A DNA stretch of 64,000 nucleotides, taken from Pontiella sulfatireligans. Its GTDB lineage: Bacteria > Verrucomicrobiota > Kiritimatiellia > Kiritimatiellales > Pontiellaceae. Both the position numbers and the translations under genes were made by a program. The notes below the pieces were generated by a model. It was not told where the DNA came from and did no database searches. It saw only the letters and a list, made by a program, of their open reading frames with translations. The stretch is taken from assembly GCF_900890705.1 (NCBI RefSeq), contig NZ_CAAHFH010000002.1:434001-498000 (forward strand), read 5' to 3'. This document shows positions 9,353 to 18,297 of the stretch, in pieces (position 1 is the first letter of the stretch; every line of letters begins with the position of its first letter).

Positions 9353-9790
9353 TTAAATATTGAACATGATGGGTTGGTCGGCCGTGCGCCTAACATAGTC
9401 GTCGTGCAATTCCTTGAGGGTAATCTTCGAGAAATAGATCCGGAGCTCATCACTGGCTCCCTGCCACACACGCTGCACCACGCACTTGTCGGAGTTGCTG
9501 CAGCCTTCCGCCAGGCAGCCCACCAAATTGATGTCGCCTTCCGACGCCGCCAGGACATCGTAAACGGTGATATCGGCCATGTCCTTGGCCAGACGAAAAC
9601 CGCCGCGCAGGCCGCGGACGCTGTTTACAAGGCCGGCGTTCTTGAGCGGCACAATGATTTGTTCGATGTAGTCGGTTGAAATTCCTTCCTGCTCAGAAAT
9701 CCGTTTTTTCGGCACGGGCAGATCCCCTTCGAGGCGGGAAATGCAAAGCAGGATGCGAGTGGCGTAGCGGCCTTTAGTTGATAGCTTCAT
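9353..9790 (-). CDS. Rrf2-family transcriptional regulator, probable Fe-S sensor
   Basis: The 145-residue protein starts MKLSTKGRYATR, the standard Rrf2 opening. I chose this ATG because GAAGGAG lies 8 bp upstream; a TTG six codons earlier lacks support. A winged helix (residues 1-70, with GLRGGFRLAKD as the wing) is followed by three cysteines, C92, C97 and C103. Their C-x4-C-x5-C spacing is the NsrR spacing rather than the C-x5-C-x5-C of IscR, and CymR, the classical cysteine regulator, has none. A [2Fe-2S] or [4Fe-4S] cluster is likely. Its place directly before cysK suggests control of cysteine synthesis in response to Fe-S, sulfur or nitrosative status. Confidence 0.88.
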   Translation of the reverse strand: MKLSTKGRYATRILLCISRLEGDLPVPKKRISEQEGISTDYIEQIIVPLKNAGLVNSVRGLRGGFRLAKDMADITVYDVLAASEGDINLVGCLAEGCSNSDKCVVQRVWQGASDELRIYFSKITLKELHDDYVRRTADQPIMFNI

Positions 9791-9993
9791 AGTTTGGGTC
9801 TCCTTCAAACGGTCATTTTGTTATAACTTTTATCATCTATAAATGGTGAGTGCTTTACCCGTCAAGACCATTCACGCAAAAAAGAGTAAGGGTATTATGG
9901 AATAAGCCGCAGGGAGGCTGAAACAGAGGCCCCTTCGCCCCAACCCCAGAGAGGCTTCGTCCTCCCCGTCCAGCATGCCCCACCCGCCCCATT

Positions 9994-12297
9994 TCACTTC
10001 TTATTCGGTAAACTCATGCCGTACATCGAGTTAAAGATGACCACCAGATTTGAAAAAACCATGCCGACGGCGCAATATTTGGGCGAAAGCCATCCCACGC
10101 CGGCGAGGAACATGCCGACCGCATTGTACAGAAACGCCCAGCCATAATTCAGCCGAATCTTGTGGCGCACCTTGCGTTGCATGAAAGGCAGATCCCGCAG
10201 TTTTCCAATCTCAGGAACCATAAATACAGCATCCGCGCTCATCTTTGCCGGAATCTGTCCGGAAAAGACCGCCAGCCCGAAATCGGCGGCCGCCAGCGCC
10301 TGCGCATCGTTGATTCCATCGCCCACCATCATAACCGTCTTGCCCCTTGCCTGCAGCGCCGCAATTTCGCGCTGCTTGTCGCCGCTGCCCATCTCGCCTC
10401 GGAAATCCGTCATGCCAAGCTCACAGGCCACCTGCCGCACCACCGCATTGCGGTCGCCGGAAAAAATACAAGGCTCAACGCCCTCAGCCTTGAGGTCGGC
10501 GACAAGCTGTTTTGATTCGTCGCGGACGGCATCCTGCAGACCGACCACTAAATAGCACTGTTCGGCGTCCCCAAACATGACGATGGTAGAATTTTCCAAC
10601 CCCGGCGGAATCCCAACGTCAGGAAACAGCTCGGCGCTTCCGGCGAGGTAGTGCTTGCCGTCGACTTTGGCCGACACCACGGTGCGGGCAACCGTCCGGT
10701 CGGTAATCGGCCGGGGCGCGCCCACCGCGGCCAACGCCCGGGCGATCGGATGCTCAATGCCGTTCTCGAGCGACGCGAGCAGATTGAGATAATCCTTTTT
10801 TTCATCGACGAGCCAAACGATGCTGCGCACCTCTGGCGCGCCGCGCGTGAGCGTGCCGGTTTTGTCGAACACCACCACCGAAGGCTTAAGCGCCAGCACG
10901 GCGCCGTTGAAGATTTGAATGCCGAGCCCGCGCACCCGTTCAATCGCCGCCGTGAGCACCATCGGCTCGGCAATGCCGAACGCGCACGGGCACGCCACAA
11001 TCAGCACGCTCAAGAGACGGATGATGGCTTCGCCGCGGTCGCCCCACAGCAGATTGCCAAACAGGACCAGCACCCCAACGGCCACTACGATCGGCACAAA
11101 CACCTGGCTGATCTTGTCGCCCATCGAAAGCTGTTCTTTGCGGGTATTGAAGGCTTCGATGGTGCTGTCGACAATCTTTTGAATGAGGTTGCTGCTGCCC
11201 GCCGCCGGAACCGAAAGGCGGGCGTTGGCGGAGAGCAGTTTGGCGCCTGCGCCAACATAGTGGCCCTGCTCCAGCGAAACCCCGTGCGACTCGCCCGTGA
11301 TCAGGCTGAAGTCAAATTCGGCAGCGCCCATCAACACGCCGTCGGTCGGGACAATCTCGTCGCGCAGCACCAAAAACTCCTGCCCGGGCTGAAGGTCCTC
11401 AACGGCGGCATAGTCATCGGCCTCTACGCGCGCTTTTTTCGGCAGCTGCCACGAGAGCGAGCTGACGCGCCGGCTCAGCTTTTTATAGAAGCTTCCCGAA
11501 ATCAGATTGCCTGTTTCGATGAGCATCAGCAGCAACGCTACGACATCGAAGTAGAGATGGGCAAAATCTCCGGTGACCATGGAGAAGACCGAATAGATCC
11601 ACGCCGCCGTGGCCGAGAGAAAAACGAGGCTCTCCATCCGGTACTGGCGCATGACGATCTGGCGGAAGCCGGCCAGCATGGTGTTGCGCGCGGCATAGAG
11701 CGGCACGAGCGTGCCAAATACGGCAAGCAGGACTGAACAAACCAGCTGCATGGCGAACGGCACCTCCCAGCTCTCGGCGGAGTAGACCACGAACGAAATC
11801 ATCATGTTGTTCAGGGCAAAGAACCAGCCGGCGCCAAAGCGGAAATAATCGTAGCCCGCGCGGTCCGCATCGGCGCCCTCGTAGAACTGGTAGCCCAGCT
11901 TTTCAATGTTGGCATGGATGTCGTCCTTGCCAATCTTCATCGGATCGTAGGAGAGCGTGCAGGTTTCGGCGATAAAGTTGAGGTTGACGTTTCCCACCCC
12001 GGCCAGTTTCCCGAGGCTGTGATGCACCAGCCAGGAGCAGGCCGGACAAACCATGCCGCCCACGAGAAAACAGAGGTCCTGCCCGTTCTCGATTTCCGGA
12101 GCGTCGGCCACCTCCCCCGCCTCGCCGCCGCCACCGGGAAAAACGCCTTCAAGCAGGGATTGGATCCGTTCATCGCGCTCGGAGCCCTCGAGCCCCATCT
12201 TGCCTACGATGGTATAGACCGCCGCGCAGCCCGGACAGCAAAACTCGCCCGCCCCGCCGGGAACGCTTCGATTACAAACTATGCAACGGTCAGCCAT
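9994..12297 (-). CDS. ccoI: Heavy-metal P1B-type ATPase, CcoI/FixI-like copper exporter
   Basis: The 767-residue protein starts with a Cys-rich zinc-ribbon-like segment (CIVCNRSV ... FCCPGCAAVY), typical of CcoI/FixI ATPases. A heavy-metal-associated domain with GMVCPACSW follows, then eight membrane helices. The ion-binding CPC is in IVACPCAFGIAEP, the phosphorylated aspartate in DKTGTLT, and the hinge in GDGINDAQAL. Proteins of this group deliver copper across the inner membrane for cbb3 oxidase assembly. The SafE-like gene 80 bp upstream fits the CcoI-CcoS/SafE neighbourhood. No cytochrome oxidase genes occur in the window, so the gene symbol is by family only. Confidence 0.88.
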   Translation of the reverse strand: MADRCIVCNRSVPGGAGEFCCPGCAAVYTIVGKMGLEGSERDERIQSLLEGVFPGGGGEAGEVADAPEIENGQDLCFLVGGMVCPACSWLVHHSLGKLAGVGNVNLNFIAETCTLSYDPMKIGKDDIHANIEKLGYQFYEGADADRAGYDYFRFGAGWFFALNNMMISFVVYSAESWEVPFAMQLVCSVLLAVFGTLVPLYAARNTMLAGFRQIVMRQYRMESLVFLSATAAWIYSVFSMVTGDFAHLYFDVVALLLMLIETGNLISGSFYKKLSRRVSSLSWQLPKKARVEADDYAAVEDLQPGQEFLVLRDEIVPTDGVLMGAAEFDFSLITGESHGVSLEQGHYVGAGAKLLSANARLSVPAAGSSNLIQKIVDSTIEAFNTRKEQLSMGDKISQVFVPIVVAVGVLVLFGNLLWGDRGEAIIRLLSVLIVACPCAFGIAEPMVLTAAIERVRGLGIQIFNGAVLALKPSVVVFDKTGTLTRGAPEVRSIVWLVDEKKDYLNLLASLENGIEHPIARALAAVGAPRPITDRTVARTVVSAKVDGKHYLAGSAELFPDVGIPPGLENSTIVMFGDAEQCYLVVGLQDAVRDESKQLVADLKAEGVEPCIFSGDRNAVVRQVACELGMTDFRGEMGSGDKQREIAALQARGKTVMMVGDGINDAQALAAADFGLAVFSGQIPAKMSADAVFMVPEIGKLRDLPFMQRKVRHKIRLNYGWAFLYNAVGMFLAGVGWLSPKYCAVGMVFSNLVVIFNSMYGMSLPNKK

Positions 12298-12377
12298 GAA
12301 TCATTATTCTCGCACTAAGCCACAAAGAAACAGGAGCGTTTATGCCTTAGTGGCTTCGAGACTTTGTGCGAACCCTC

Positions 12378-13061
12378 CTATTGAGCGGGTGGAATTAGTT
12401 TGAAAGCAAACATTACAACATAGAACACGCCGATCGACAGGCAGATCCACGGGAAGGCCTTCTCAAAGCGGGCGCCCCATTTCTTATCGACGAGGCGGCC
12501 GAGCGAAATGCCCAGCTGCATGAAAAAGGTTTGGGTGACCACGAAGGCCAGCATAAACGCGCCGCCCTTCCACCAAACACCCGTGCCGATGGCCATCGCA
12601 AAGGCGGCATAAAGCATGCCGCAGGGAATCAGCGTAGTACACACTCCGCCGGCAGTGAGCTTGCCGAGCCCTCCGCTGAAAAAGCGCGACATCCAGCTCG
12701 TCTTCGGCGCCTTCAGCCCCTTTTTACGGAATGCGTAGCCGGCAATGAAAAACATCATTATGCCGGGAAAGAGGAGCGACAGCAGCGCACCGCGGAGCGG
12801 ATGGGCGCCCTCTTGGCAGCAATAGTGCGCAGGGCCAATGTTAATGAACTCGCCGAACGCACCGAACAGCAGGCCGGCGAGGGTGTAGCCGACGATGCGG
12901 CCTAGATTGAACAGCGACAGCGCCTTGAGACTTTTATCGCGGTGGAGCGCACAAACGGATACGTGCAGCGGGCCGCACATGGCGTAGCAGTGCGGAATGG
13001 CAACCCACCCGAGTGCGGAACCGGCAATGATGGCAGCAATGATCTCTTTCATAAGGTGCAT
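12378..13061 (-). CDS. Sulfite exporter TauE/SafE-family membrane protein
   Basis: The 227-residue protein has about six hydrophobic segments and the N-terminal motif HCYAMCGPLHVSV, typical of the SafE/heavy-metal-associated branch found beside CcoI-type copper ATPases. The first helix could be a copper or assembly-factor contact, as in cbb3 maturation clusters; that is inference. It is probably co-transcribed with the downstream ATPase, 80 bp away. An alternative ATG three codons in is equally possible. Confidence 0.8.
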   Translation of the reverse strand: MHLMKEIIAAIIAGSALGWVAIPHCYAMCGPLHVSVCALHRDKSLKALSLFNLGRIVGYTLAGLLFGAFGEFINIGPAHYCCQEGAHPLRGALLSLLFPGIMMFFIAGYAFRKKGLKAPKTSWMSRFFSGGLGKLTAGGVCTTLIPCGMLYAAFAMAIGTGVWWKGGAFMLAFVVTQTFFMQLGISLGRLVDKKWGARFEKAFPWICLSIGVFYVVMFAFKLIPPAQ

Positions 13062-13241
13062 TACACTATCACCTATTCCTGCCGATGCAATTCCCCCCTC
13101 GGATTTTTACAGCCGTCTCGTGGTGAAAAAACAGCAGTTTGACTGGTAATCCAGCAGGTCTTTCGTTTAGCTGTGTGACATCTGCCGGCGTTGCGACTTA
13201 TTAGCCGGCTTTAAAACGCACAGGAAACATAGACCCCATTG

Positions 13242-14501
13242 ATGAACGACATTCTGACTGAGTACTTTTTTTACAGCATCGCCACGCTGCTTCTGGCCTC
13301 CACGCTGGCCACGGTTTTCACCTCCCTGCGCTTTACCGGCGACGCCGGCGTGCCCCGCTTGATCGAGCGCGAAGGCAAACACACCAAACGGCTTGAATTC
13401 TGGCGGCACCGCTGGAATCTACTCACGAAAGCCGCCCGCCTGCTGCTCACGCTGACCGCCATTGCCACTTTCATTCTTTTCTATCTCGCTCTACAGGAAT
13501 GCGGCAAAGGCTTTACCGTGGCGGCCCTCTTCCTGCTTTCGCTGCTCTACATGCTCGTTGCGCGCATTATCCCGTACGTGCTGTCGGAAAGCTATGCCGA
13601 CCGCATCTCCCTCGCCGCACTTCCGATGATTGGAACCCTGACGCTGCTGCTGTATGCTTTTGTCTGGCCGCTGCAGTTTATTGAAGACCGCCTGCTGCAC
13701 CATGCCATGTCATCCTCGGACGAAGAGGACCGCCCTTCGACGGAAGACGAAATCAAAAGCCTGATCGAAGAAACCGATGAAGAGGCCCTCGAAGAGGAGG
13801 AGCGGGAAATCATCCGCAGCGTGTTCGAGTTTGGCGAGACGATCGCCCGCGAAATCATGACGCCGCGCATCGACATTCAAGGATTCAAGGACACCTTGAC
13901 GCTGAACGAGTGCATCGATCAAATCAAAGATTCGCGCCACTCCCGCTTTCCGGTCTACCACGAAAACATCGATGATGTTGTCGGCCTGCTTCACGTTAAA
14001 GAGCTCCTCCGGCTCGGGGCCGACAGCGCCAGCGAAACGACGGTCAGCCAGCTCGCCAAGAAAATCGATTATGTCCCCGAAACGATGCCGCTCAACGACC
14101 TGCTGCAGCTCATGAAGAAGTCGCATGCGCAAATGGTGCTGGTGGTCGATGAATACGGCGGCACCGAAGGCCTCGTCACCATGGAGGACGTCATCGAAGA
14201 GCTCGTCGGCGAAATCGAGGACGAATACGACCTTAAAGAAAACGAATTGCAACGGCGGCCGGACGGCTCCGTGATGGTTCAGGCGCGCATGCCGATCTAT
14301 GAGCTCAACGAAGAGCTCGACGCCAAGCTGCCTGAAAACGATGAATACGACTCGCTCGGCGGCTACATCTTCTCCCGGCTCGGGCGCATTCCCAAATCGG
14401 GTGAAACCCTCGAAGCCCCCGGCTACACCCTGCGCATCCATTCCGCGACACAGCGGCAGATCCAAGTTGTCCACATGCTGCCCTCCACCAACGTCCAATA
14501 G
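13242..14501 (+). CDS. CorC/HlyC-type hemolysin-family CBS protein
   Basis: The 419-residue protein has an N-terminal membrane region (residues about 5-150, four helices), a pair of CBS domains (about 190-320, with MTPRIDIQGF and VDEYGGTEGLVTMEDVIEELVGE) and a C-terminal transporter-associated CorC_HlyC domain. The family acts in magnesium or cobalt efflux and membrane integrity. The ATG at 13242 is chosen over a TTG one codon upstream. It is followed 18 bp later by a secreted-protein gene on the same strand. Confidence 0.9.
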   Translation: MNDILTEYFFYSIATLLLASTLATVFTSLRFTGDAGVPRLIEREGKHTKRLEFWRHRWNLLTKAARLLLTLTAIATFILFYLALQECGKGFTVAALFLLSLLYMLVARIIPYVLSESYADRISLAALPMIGTLTLLLYAFVWPLQFIEDRLLHHAMSSSDEEDRPSTEDEIKSLIEETDEEALEEEEREIIRSVFEFGETIAREIMTPRIDIQGFKDTLTLNECIDQIKDSRHSRFPVYHENIDDVVGLLHVKELLRLGADSASETTVSQLAKKIDYVPETMPLNDLLQLMKKSHAQMVLVVDEYGGTEGLVTMEDVIEELVGEIEDEYDLKENELQRRPDGSVMVQARMPIYELNEELDAKLPENDEYDSLGGYIFSRLGRIPKSGETLEAPGYTLRIHSATQRQIQVVHMLPSTNVQ

Positions 14502-14519
14502 AGAAAGGAACCTCCCGAC

Positions 14520-15410
14520 ATGAAAAGAACCGTTGCAATCCTGACCCTCGTTCTGGGCGTGTCTGCCGTTTTTGCCGGCGACTCCGTCAAAGAATACTAC
14601 GAACAGCAGAAGGCGGAAATCGCGCCGACCTTCCAACCGCCGGAGCTCGGCTCCGAGGTCTCCGTTAAACTGGCGAACGGACAGCCGCGCACAGGCATCC
14701 TAATGAAGCTCGGCGCCACGGACATGACGCTCTTGACCGACACCGGCAGCGTGGCCTACAAGCGCACTGCGCTCCACGAAACTTCGCGCGCCGTCTTTTT
14801 CGCCGAAGACTTCGCCCACGCCGAAGCCGTCGTCAAAACCCGCGAATTCAAGCAGCAGCTCAATATGGAGAACATGGCTGAAGAACAAGCCAACCTGCAC
14901 GAAGCGAGCCTTGCCGTCTCAGCCAAAGTGGAGAAGTCATCCGAGAGCGAGAGCGAGAACGAAGACAAGAAAAGTAAAAACAGCGGCGAAATCAATACCA
15001 CAACCACAACCACCAAAACGCGCACTGAAGTGCAGCGGCTTAAAGCCACCATCACTAATGCCACCACCCATCCGGACACCTATACCGTGGAATGGTTCTT
15101 TTTAGGCAAGGCGGTTAAAACGGACGACAAGGCAGACGAGAGCCCAACCACGATTCATAGCACGGACTCCAAAAAGGTCACCGTTGAGGCGCGCAAACGA
15201 ACCTTCGTCGACATTGCATCCGATCCATTTGTGATTCAAAAAATCGAAACCAACCGAAGCAGCGGATACAGCGGCGACGCCAGAATCAAGGAAAGCGGCG
15301 TCGAAAACGAAGGCTGGATCGTCCGCCTCAAATACGGTTCTGAAATTCTCGACCAAAAAGCCAGCTCCAGCATCTTCGCTTCCGACGAGTGGACCTCAAA
15401 ACTTCGGTAG
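14520..15410 (+). CDS. Secreted protein of unknown function, paralog of the next gene
   Basis: The 296-residue protein begins with a signal peptide (MKRTVAILTLVLGVSAVFAG). Residues about 20-100 form a small beta-rich region with a possible SH3-like turn (VSVKLANGQPRTGIL). A highly charged Ser/Glu/Lys and poly-Thr stretch follows at residues about 135-170. The C-terminal domain carries YTVEWFFLGK, KKVTVEARKRTF and GWIVRLKYGSEILDQK. The same three blocks recur in the same order in the following gene, showing tandem duplication. No known family is recognised. Export to the periplasm or surface is likely. Confidence 0.85.
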   Translation: MKRTVAILTLVLGVSAVFAGDSVKEYYEQQKAEIAPTFQPPELGSEVSVKLANGQPRTGILMKLGATDMTLLTDTGSVAYKRTALHETSRAVFFAEDFAHAEAVVKTREFKQQLNMENMAEEQANLHEASLAVSAKVEKSSESESENEDKKSKNSGEINTTTTTTKTRTEVQRLKATITNATTHPDTYTVEWFFLGKAVKTDDKADESPTTIHSTDSKKVTVEARKRTFVDIASDPFVIQKIETNRSSGYSGDARIKESGVENEGWIVRLKYGSEILDQKASSSIFASDEWTSKLR

Positions 15411-15466
15411 CCCGACGCCTTCACACCTGAACGAAAACATAACTTCAACCCAATAGGAGAAAACGA

Positions 15467-16108
15467 ATGAATATAAGAACAGCCCTGTCCATTGCGCTAA
15501 CGACAACGGCATTCAGCCTTGCGCATGCCAAACCCGCCCAAACCCACAGAGCCAGCGTAGCGGCCTCCGGAAAACTCGAAAAGAACAGCGAGAGAAGTAA
15601 ATCCGAGAAAGGCTCCTCTGTCACTAAAACAGAAACGGAAACCCAGACCTACTTACTCGACATGAAGGTCAATAACCTTTCCCCCCAAGAAGACACCTTC
15701 GATCTTGAATGGTTCTTCATCAAACGCCCTATAGAGAGCAATGGAAGCAAAGGCGAACCCCAAATTTGCGAAAAGGGAAAAGAAACCCTTACCATCGCCG
15801 GACGCAAGCGCACCGCGCATAAGGCCGAATCAAAACCCGTCAGTTATGTAGAAACCAAAACCTCCAAGGAGTCCTCCGGCAACAGCAGCAACAACAACAG
15901 TTCGTCCTCAAAAAAGAATATCTCCGGCGACGTCTATGCCGGCTACATTGTTGTGGTGCGGCGCGACGGAAAAATCCTTGCTAAATCATCCAACGAGCGG
16001 TCCTTTCTGTCCGATAAATGGCTCTACAGCATCGACAACCCCATCCGCGCAACCAGCTCTTCCAAAAAGACGAGCAGCTCCAAGAAAAAGAAGGCCAAAA
16101 AGAAATAA
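15467..16108 (+). CDS. Secreted protein of unknown function, shortened paralog
   Basis: The 213-residue protein has a signal peptide ending near AHAKPA, a charged Ser/Lys/Glu linker, then the blocks FDLEWFFIKRP, KETLTIAGRKRTA and YAGYIVVVRRDGKILAKS, which match the C-terminal half of the preceding gene. An Asn/Ser run separates the last two blocks, and the protein ends in a basic SSKKTSSSKKKKAKKK tail that might bind nucleic acid, LPS or anionic polymer. AGGAGA precedes the ATG. It lacks the N-terminal domain of its paralog. Confidence 0.85.
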   Translation: MNIRTALSIALTTTAFSLAHAKPAQTHRASVAASGKLEKNSERSKSEKGSSVTKTETETQTYLLDMKVNNLSPQEDTFDLEWFFIKRPIESNGSKGEPQICEKGKETLTIAGRKRTAHKAESKPVSYVETKTSKESSGNSSNNNSSSSKKNISGDVYAGYIVVVRRDGKILAKSSNERSFLSDKWLYSIDNPIRATSSSKKTSSSKKKKAKKK

Positions 16109-16186
16109 ATGGGCCGACCGTTGTCGCCAGCGGGAAATGCGGTGGGTGCGGAAAACAGATATTAAGCTGAATACGCTCGACCCGGC

Positions 16187-16229
16187 TTCCAGACTTTGGA
16201 GAATACGCCCCGGTTTCCAATCGTTGGAG
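16187..16229. repeat. Paired TTCCA...TGGA palindromic element
   Basis: TTCCAGACTTTGGA and TTCCAATCGTTGGA lie 13-16 bp apart. The same pair, in the other orientation, occurs at 62761-62806 with TTCCAATGATTGGA and TTCCAGACATTGGA. The recurrence of both palindromes with the same partner suggests a repeat family. Confidence 0.55.
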
Positions 16230-16241
16230 CCGGGTTTTTAT
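16209..16241 (+). terminator. Rho-independent terminator formed by the palindromic element
   Basis: CCCGGTTTCCAA and TTGGAGCCGGG pair around a 3-nt loop and run into five T residues, 100 bp after the stop of the second secreted paralog. An upstream CCCGGCTTCC at 16181-16190 could pair with the same right arm, giving an alternative structure. Confidence 0.65.
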
Positions 16242-16256
16242 TTTGGAGAAGCGGCA

Positions 16257-17030
16257 ATGGAAAACATACGCAGCAAGAAGGCCTTCATTTGCGACATGGA
16301 CGGCGTCATCTACCACGGCAACAAGCTCCTGCCGGGCGTCCCCGAATTCGTCGATTGGCTGAAGAGGGAAGATAAGCGCTTCCTGTTCCTGACCAACAGC
16401 AGCGAACGCGCCCCGCGCGAGCTGCAGGAAAAGCTCGCCCGCCTCGGGCTCGATGTGCCGAAGGAGCACTTCTACACCAGCGCCCTGGCCACCGCCGCCT
16501 TCGTCGCCAAGCAGGCGCCCGGCTGCTCGGCCTACGTCATCGGCGAAACCGGGCTTAGCAACGCGCTCTACGACGCCGGCATCAGCATGAACGACGTCAA
16601 CCCCGACTATGTCATCGTCGGCGAGTCGCGCAACTACACCTACGAAAGCATTCTGCGCGCCGTCAAGTTTGTCCAGCAGGGCGCCAAGCTCATCGGCACC
16701 AATCCCGACCAAACCGGCCCCACTGAGCAAGGCATGGTGCCCTCCACCGGCGCGCTGATCTCGCCGATTGAAAAAGCCTCGGGCCAAAAGGCATACTTTG
16801 TCGGCAAGCCCAACCCGCTGATGATGCGCACCGCCCTCCAAAGGCTGGGCTGCCAACGCGAGGACACCGTCATCGTCGGCGACCGCATGGATACCGACAT
16901 CCTCGCCGGCGTCGAATCAGAGATTGCCACCGTACTCGTACTGAGCGGATGCACCTCCCGCGCGGAGGTCAACGCCTTCGCCTACCGCCCCGACCAAATC
17001 CTCGACGGCGTGGGAGACATCCTCGGATGA
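16257..17030 (+). CDS. HAD-IIA family phosphatase (NagD-like)
   Basis: The 257-residue protein has HAD motif I FICDMDGVIYHG (nucleophile and acid/base Asp), motif II FLTNSS, and motif III/IV in VGKPNPLMM and VIVGDRMDTDILAG. This is the NagD/PGP/4-nitrophenylphosphatase branch, acting on small phosphorylated metabolites such as nucleotides or sugar phosphates. The ATG at 16257 is preferred because GGAG precedes it and a stem-loop terminator ends the upstream transcript just before. Its stop overlaps the mutY start (ATGA). Confidence 0.9.
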   Translation: MENIRSKKAFICDMDGVIYHGNKLLPGVPEFVDWLKREDKRFLFLTNSSERAPRELQEKLARLGLDVPKEHFYTSALATAAFVAKQAPGCSAYVIGETGLSNALYDAGISMNDVNPDYVIVGESRNYTYESILRAVKFVQQGAKLIGTNPDQTGPTEQGMVPSTGALISPIEKASGQKAYFVGKPNPLMMRTALQRLGCQREDTVIVGDRMDTDILAGVESEIATVLVLSGCTSRAEVNAFAYRPDQILDGVGDILG

Positions 17031-18118
17031 ACAAAATAAAACGCGCGGTAAAGGCCCGGCTGCTGCCGTGGTTTGCCGCCAACAAACGCAGCATGCCGTG
17101 GCGCAGCAACCGCACGCCCTACCGTGTTTGGATTTCGGAGCTGATGCTCCAGCAAACGCGCGTCGACCAGGCCACGCCCTACTTCCACCGCTTCATGAAG
17201 CGCTTCCCGTCGCTCAAATCGCTGGCGGCCGCCTCGCAGGAGGATGTGCTTAAAATGTGGGAGGGGCTCGGCTACTATTCCCGCGCGCGCAACCTCCACA
17301 AAGCGGCGCAGATTATTGCAGCCGACTACAGCGGACGCTTCCCGCGCGATCCGGCAGAAATCCTCAAGCTTCCCGGCATTGGCGGCTACACCGTTGCCGC
17401 CATCGGCTCGCTCGCCTTCAACCTCGACATGGCCGTGCTCGACGGCAACGTCATCCGCGTGCTCTCCCGCCTGACCGCCTACACCACCGACACGCGTACC
17501 ACGACCGCGAAGAAAGAACTTCAGCAGCTCGCCGACGAGCTGCTCGTGAAGGGCGACGCCGGCAACTTTAACGAAGCGATGATGGAGCTCGGCGCCACCG
17601 TCTGCCTGCCCAAGAATCCGCAGTGCGGCGAATGCCCAATGTCAAAGGTCTGCCTCGGCCATGAATCCGGACGCCCCACCGACTACCCCGTCAAAGCGCC
17701 CAAAAAGAAAACGCCGCACATGGTCGTCGGCGCGGCCGTCGTCACCAACCGCAAAGGCGAAGTGCTGATTGCCCAGCGGCGCGAAAAGGACATGCTCGGC
17801 GGCCTTTGGGAATTCCCCGGCGGAAAGCAGGAAACCGGCGAAACCATCCAGCAATGCATTGTGCGCGAGCTGAAGGAAGAACTCGGCATCAACATCGAAA
17901 CCTGCGGCTTCCTCGTCACCGTCAAGCACGCCTACAGCCACTTCACCATGGATCTGCACACCTACTTCGCCAAAATAAAATCCGGCCGTCCCCGCCCGCT
18001 TGAATGCCAGAACTTCCAATGGCTGAAAATCTCCGACCTCCGCAAAGTCCCCTACTCCAAAGCCGACCTGAACATCATCGCCGAACTCGAAAAACCGAAT
18101 GGTTTAAAGAAAGGTTAA
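17027..18118 (+). CDS. mutY: A/G-specific adenine glycosylase with C-terminal Nudix domain
   Basis: The 363-residue enzyme removes adenine mispaired with 8-oxoguanine. It has the catalytic Glu38 (ELMLQQTR), the HhH motif LPGIGGYTVAAIG, catalytic Asp139 (VLDGNVIRVLSRL) and the [4Fe-4S] ligands C193, C200, C203 and C209 with C-x6-C-x2-C-x5-C spacing. The C-terminal domain keeps a complete Nudix box (G-x5-E-x7-REL-x-EELGI, in GGKQETGETIQQ and REL). Most MutY C-terminal domains recognise 8-oxoG but have lost this box, so hydrolase activity could remain. It overlaps the HAD gene by four bases. Confidence 0.95.
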   Translation: MNKIKRAVKARLLPWFAANKRSMPWRSNRTPYRVWISELMLQQTRVDQATPYFHRFMKRFPSLKSLAAASQEDVLKMWEGLGYYSRARNLHKAAQIIAADYSGRFPRDPAEILKLPGIGGYTVAAIGSLAFNLDMAVLDGNVIRVLSRLTAYTTDTRTTTAKKELQQLADELLVKGDAGNFNEAMMELGATVCLPKNPQCGECPMSKVCLGHESGRPTDYPVKAPKKKTPHMVVGAAVVTNRKGEVLIAQRREKDMLGGLWEFPGGKQETGETIQQCIVRELKEELGINIETCGFLVTVKHAYSHFTMDLHTYFAKIKSGRPRPLECQNFQWLKISDLRKVPYSKADLNIIAELEKPNGLKKG

Positions 18119-18297
18119 CGGCCCGGAAAACCGTCGATATCTGATGGATATCTGCATGAAAAACCAGGTTGTACCGCCATGGTTTTCTTTATGTTTCGGT
18201 CCGGAAACTCTGCCCGCACAGGCGGCGATGAAACGCCTCCCTCCAAGAGAAGGTGGAGGGACGCCGGCCTCGGCGCCCATCGGTTGCACGGGGATCT

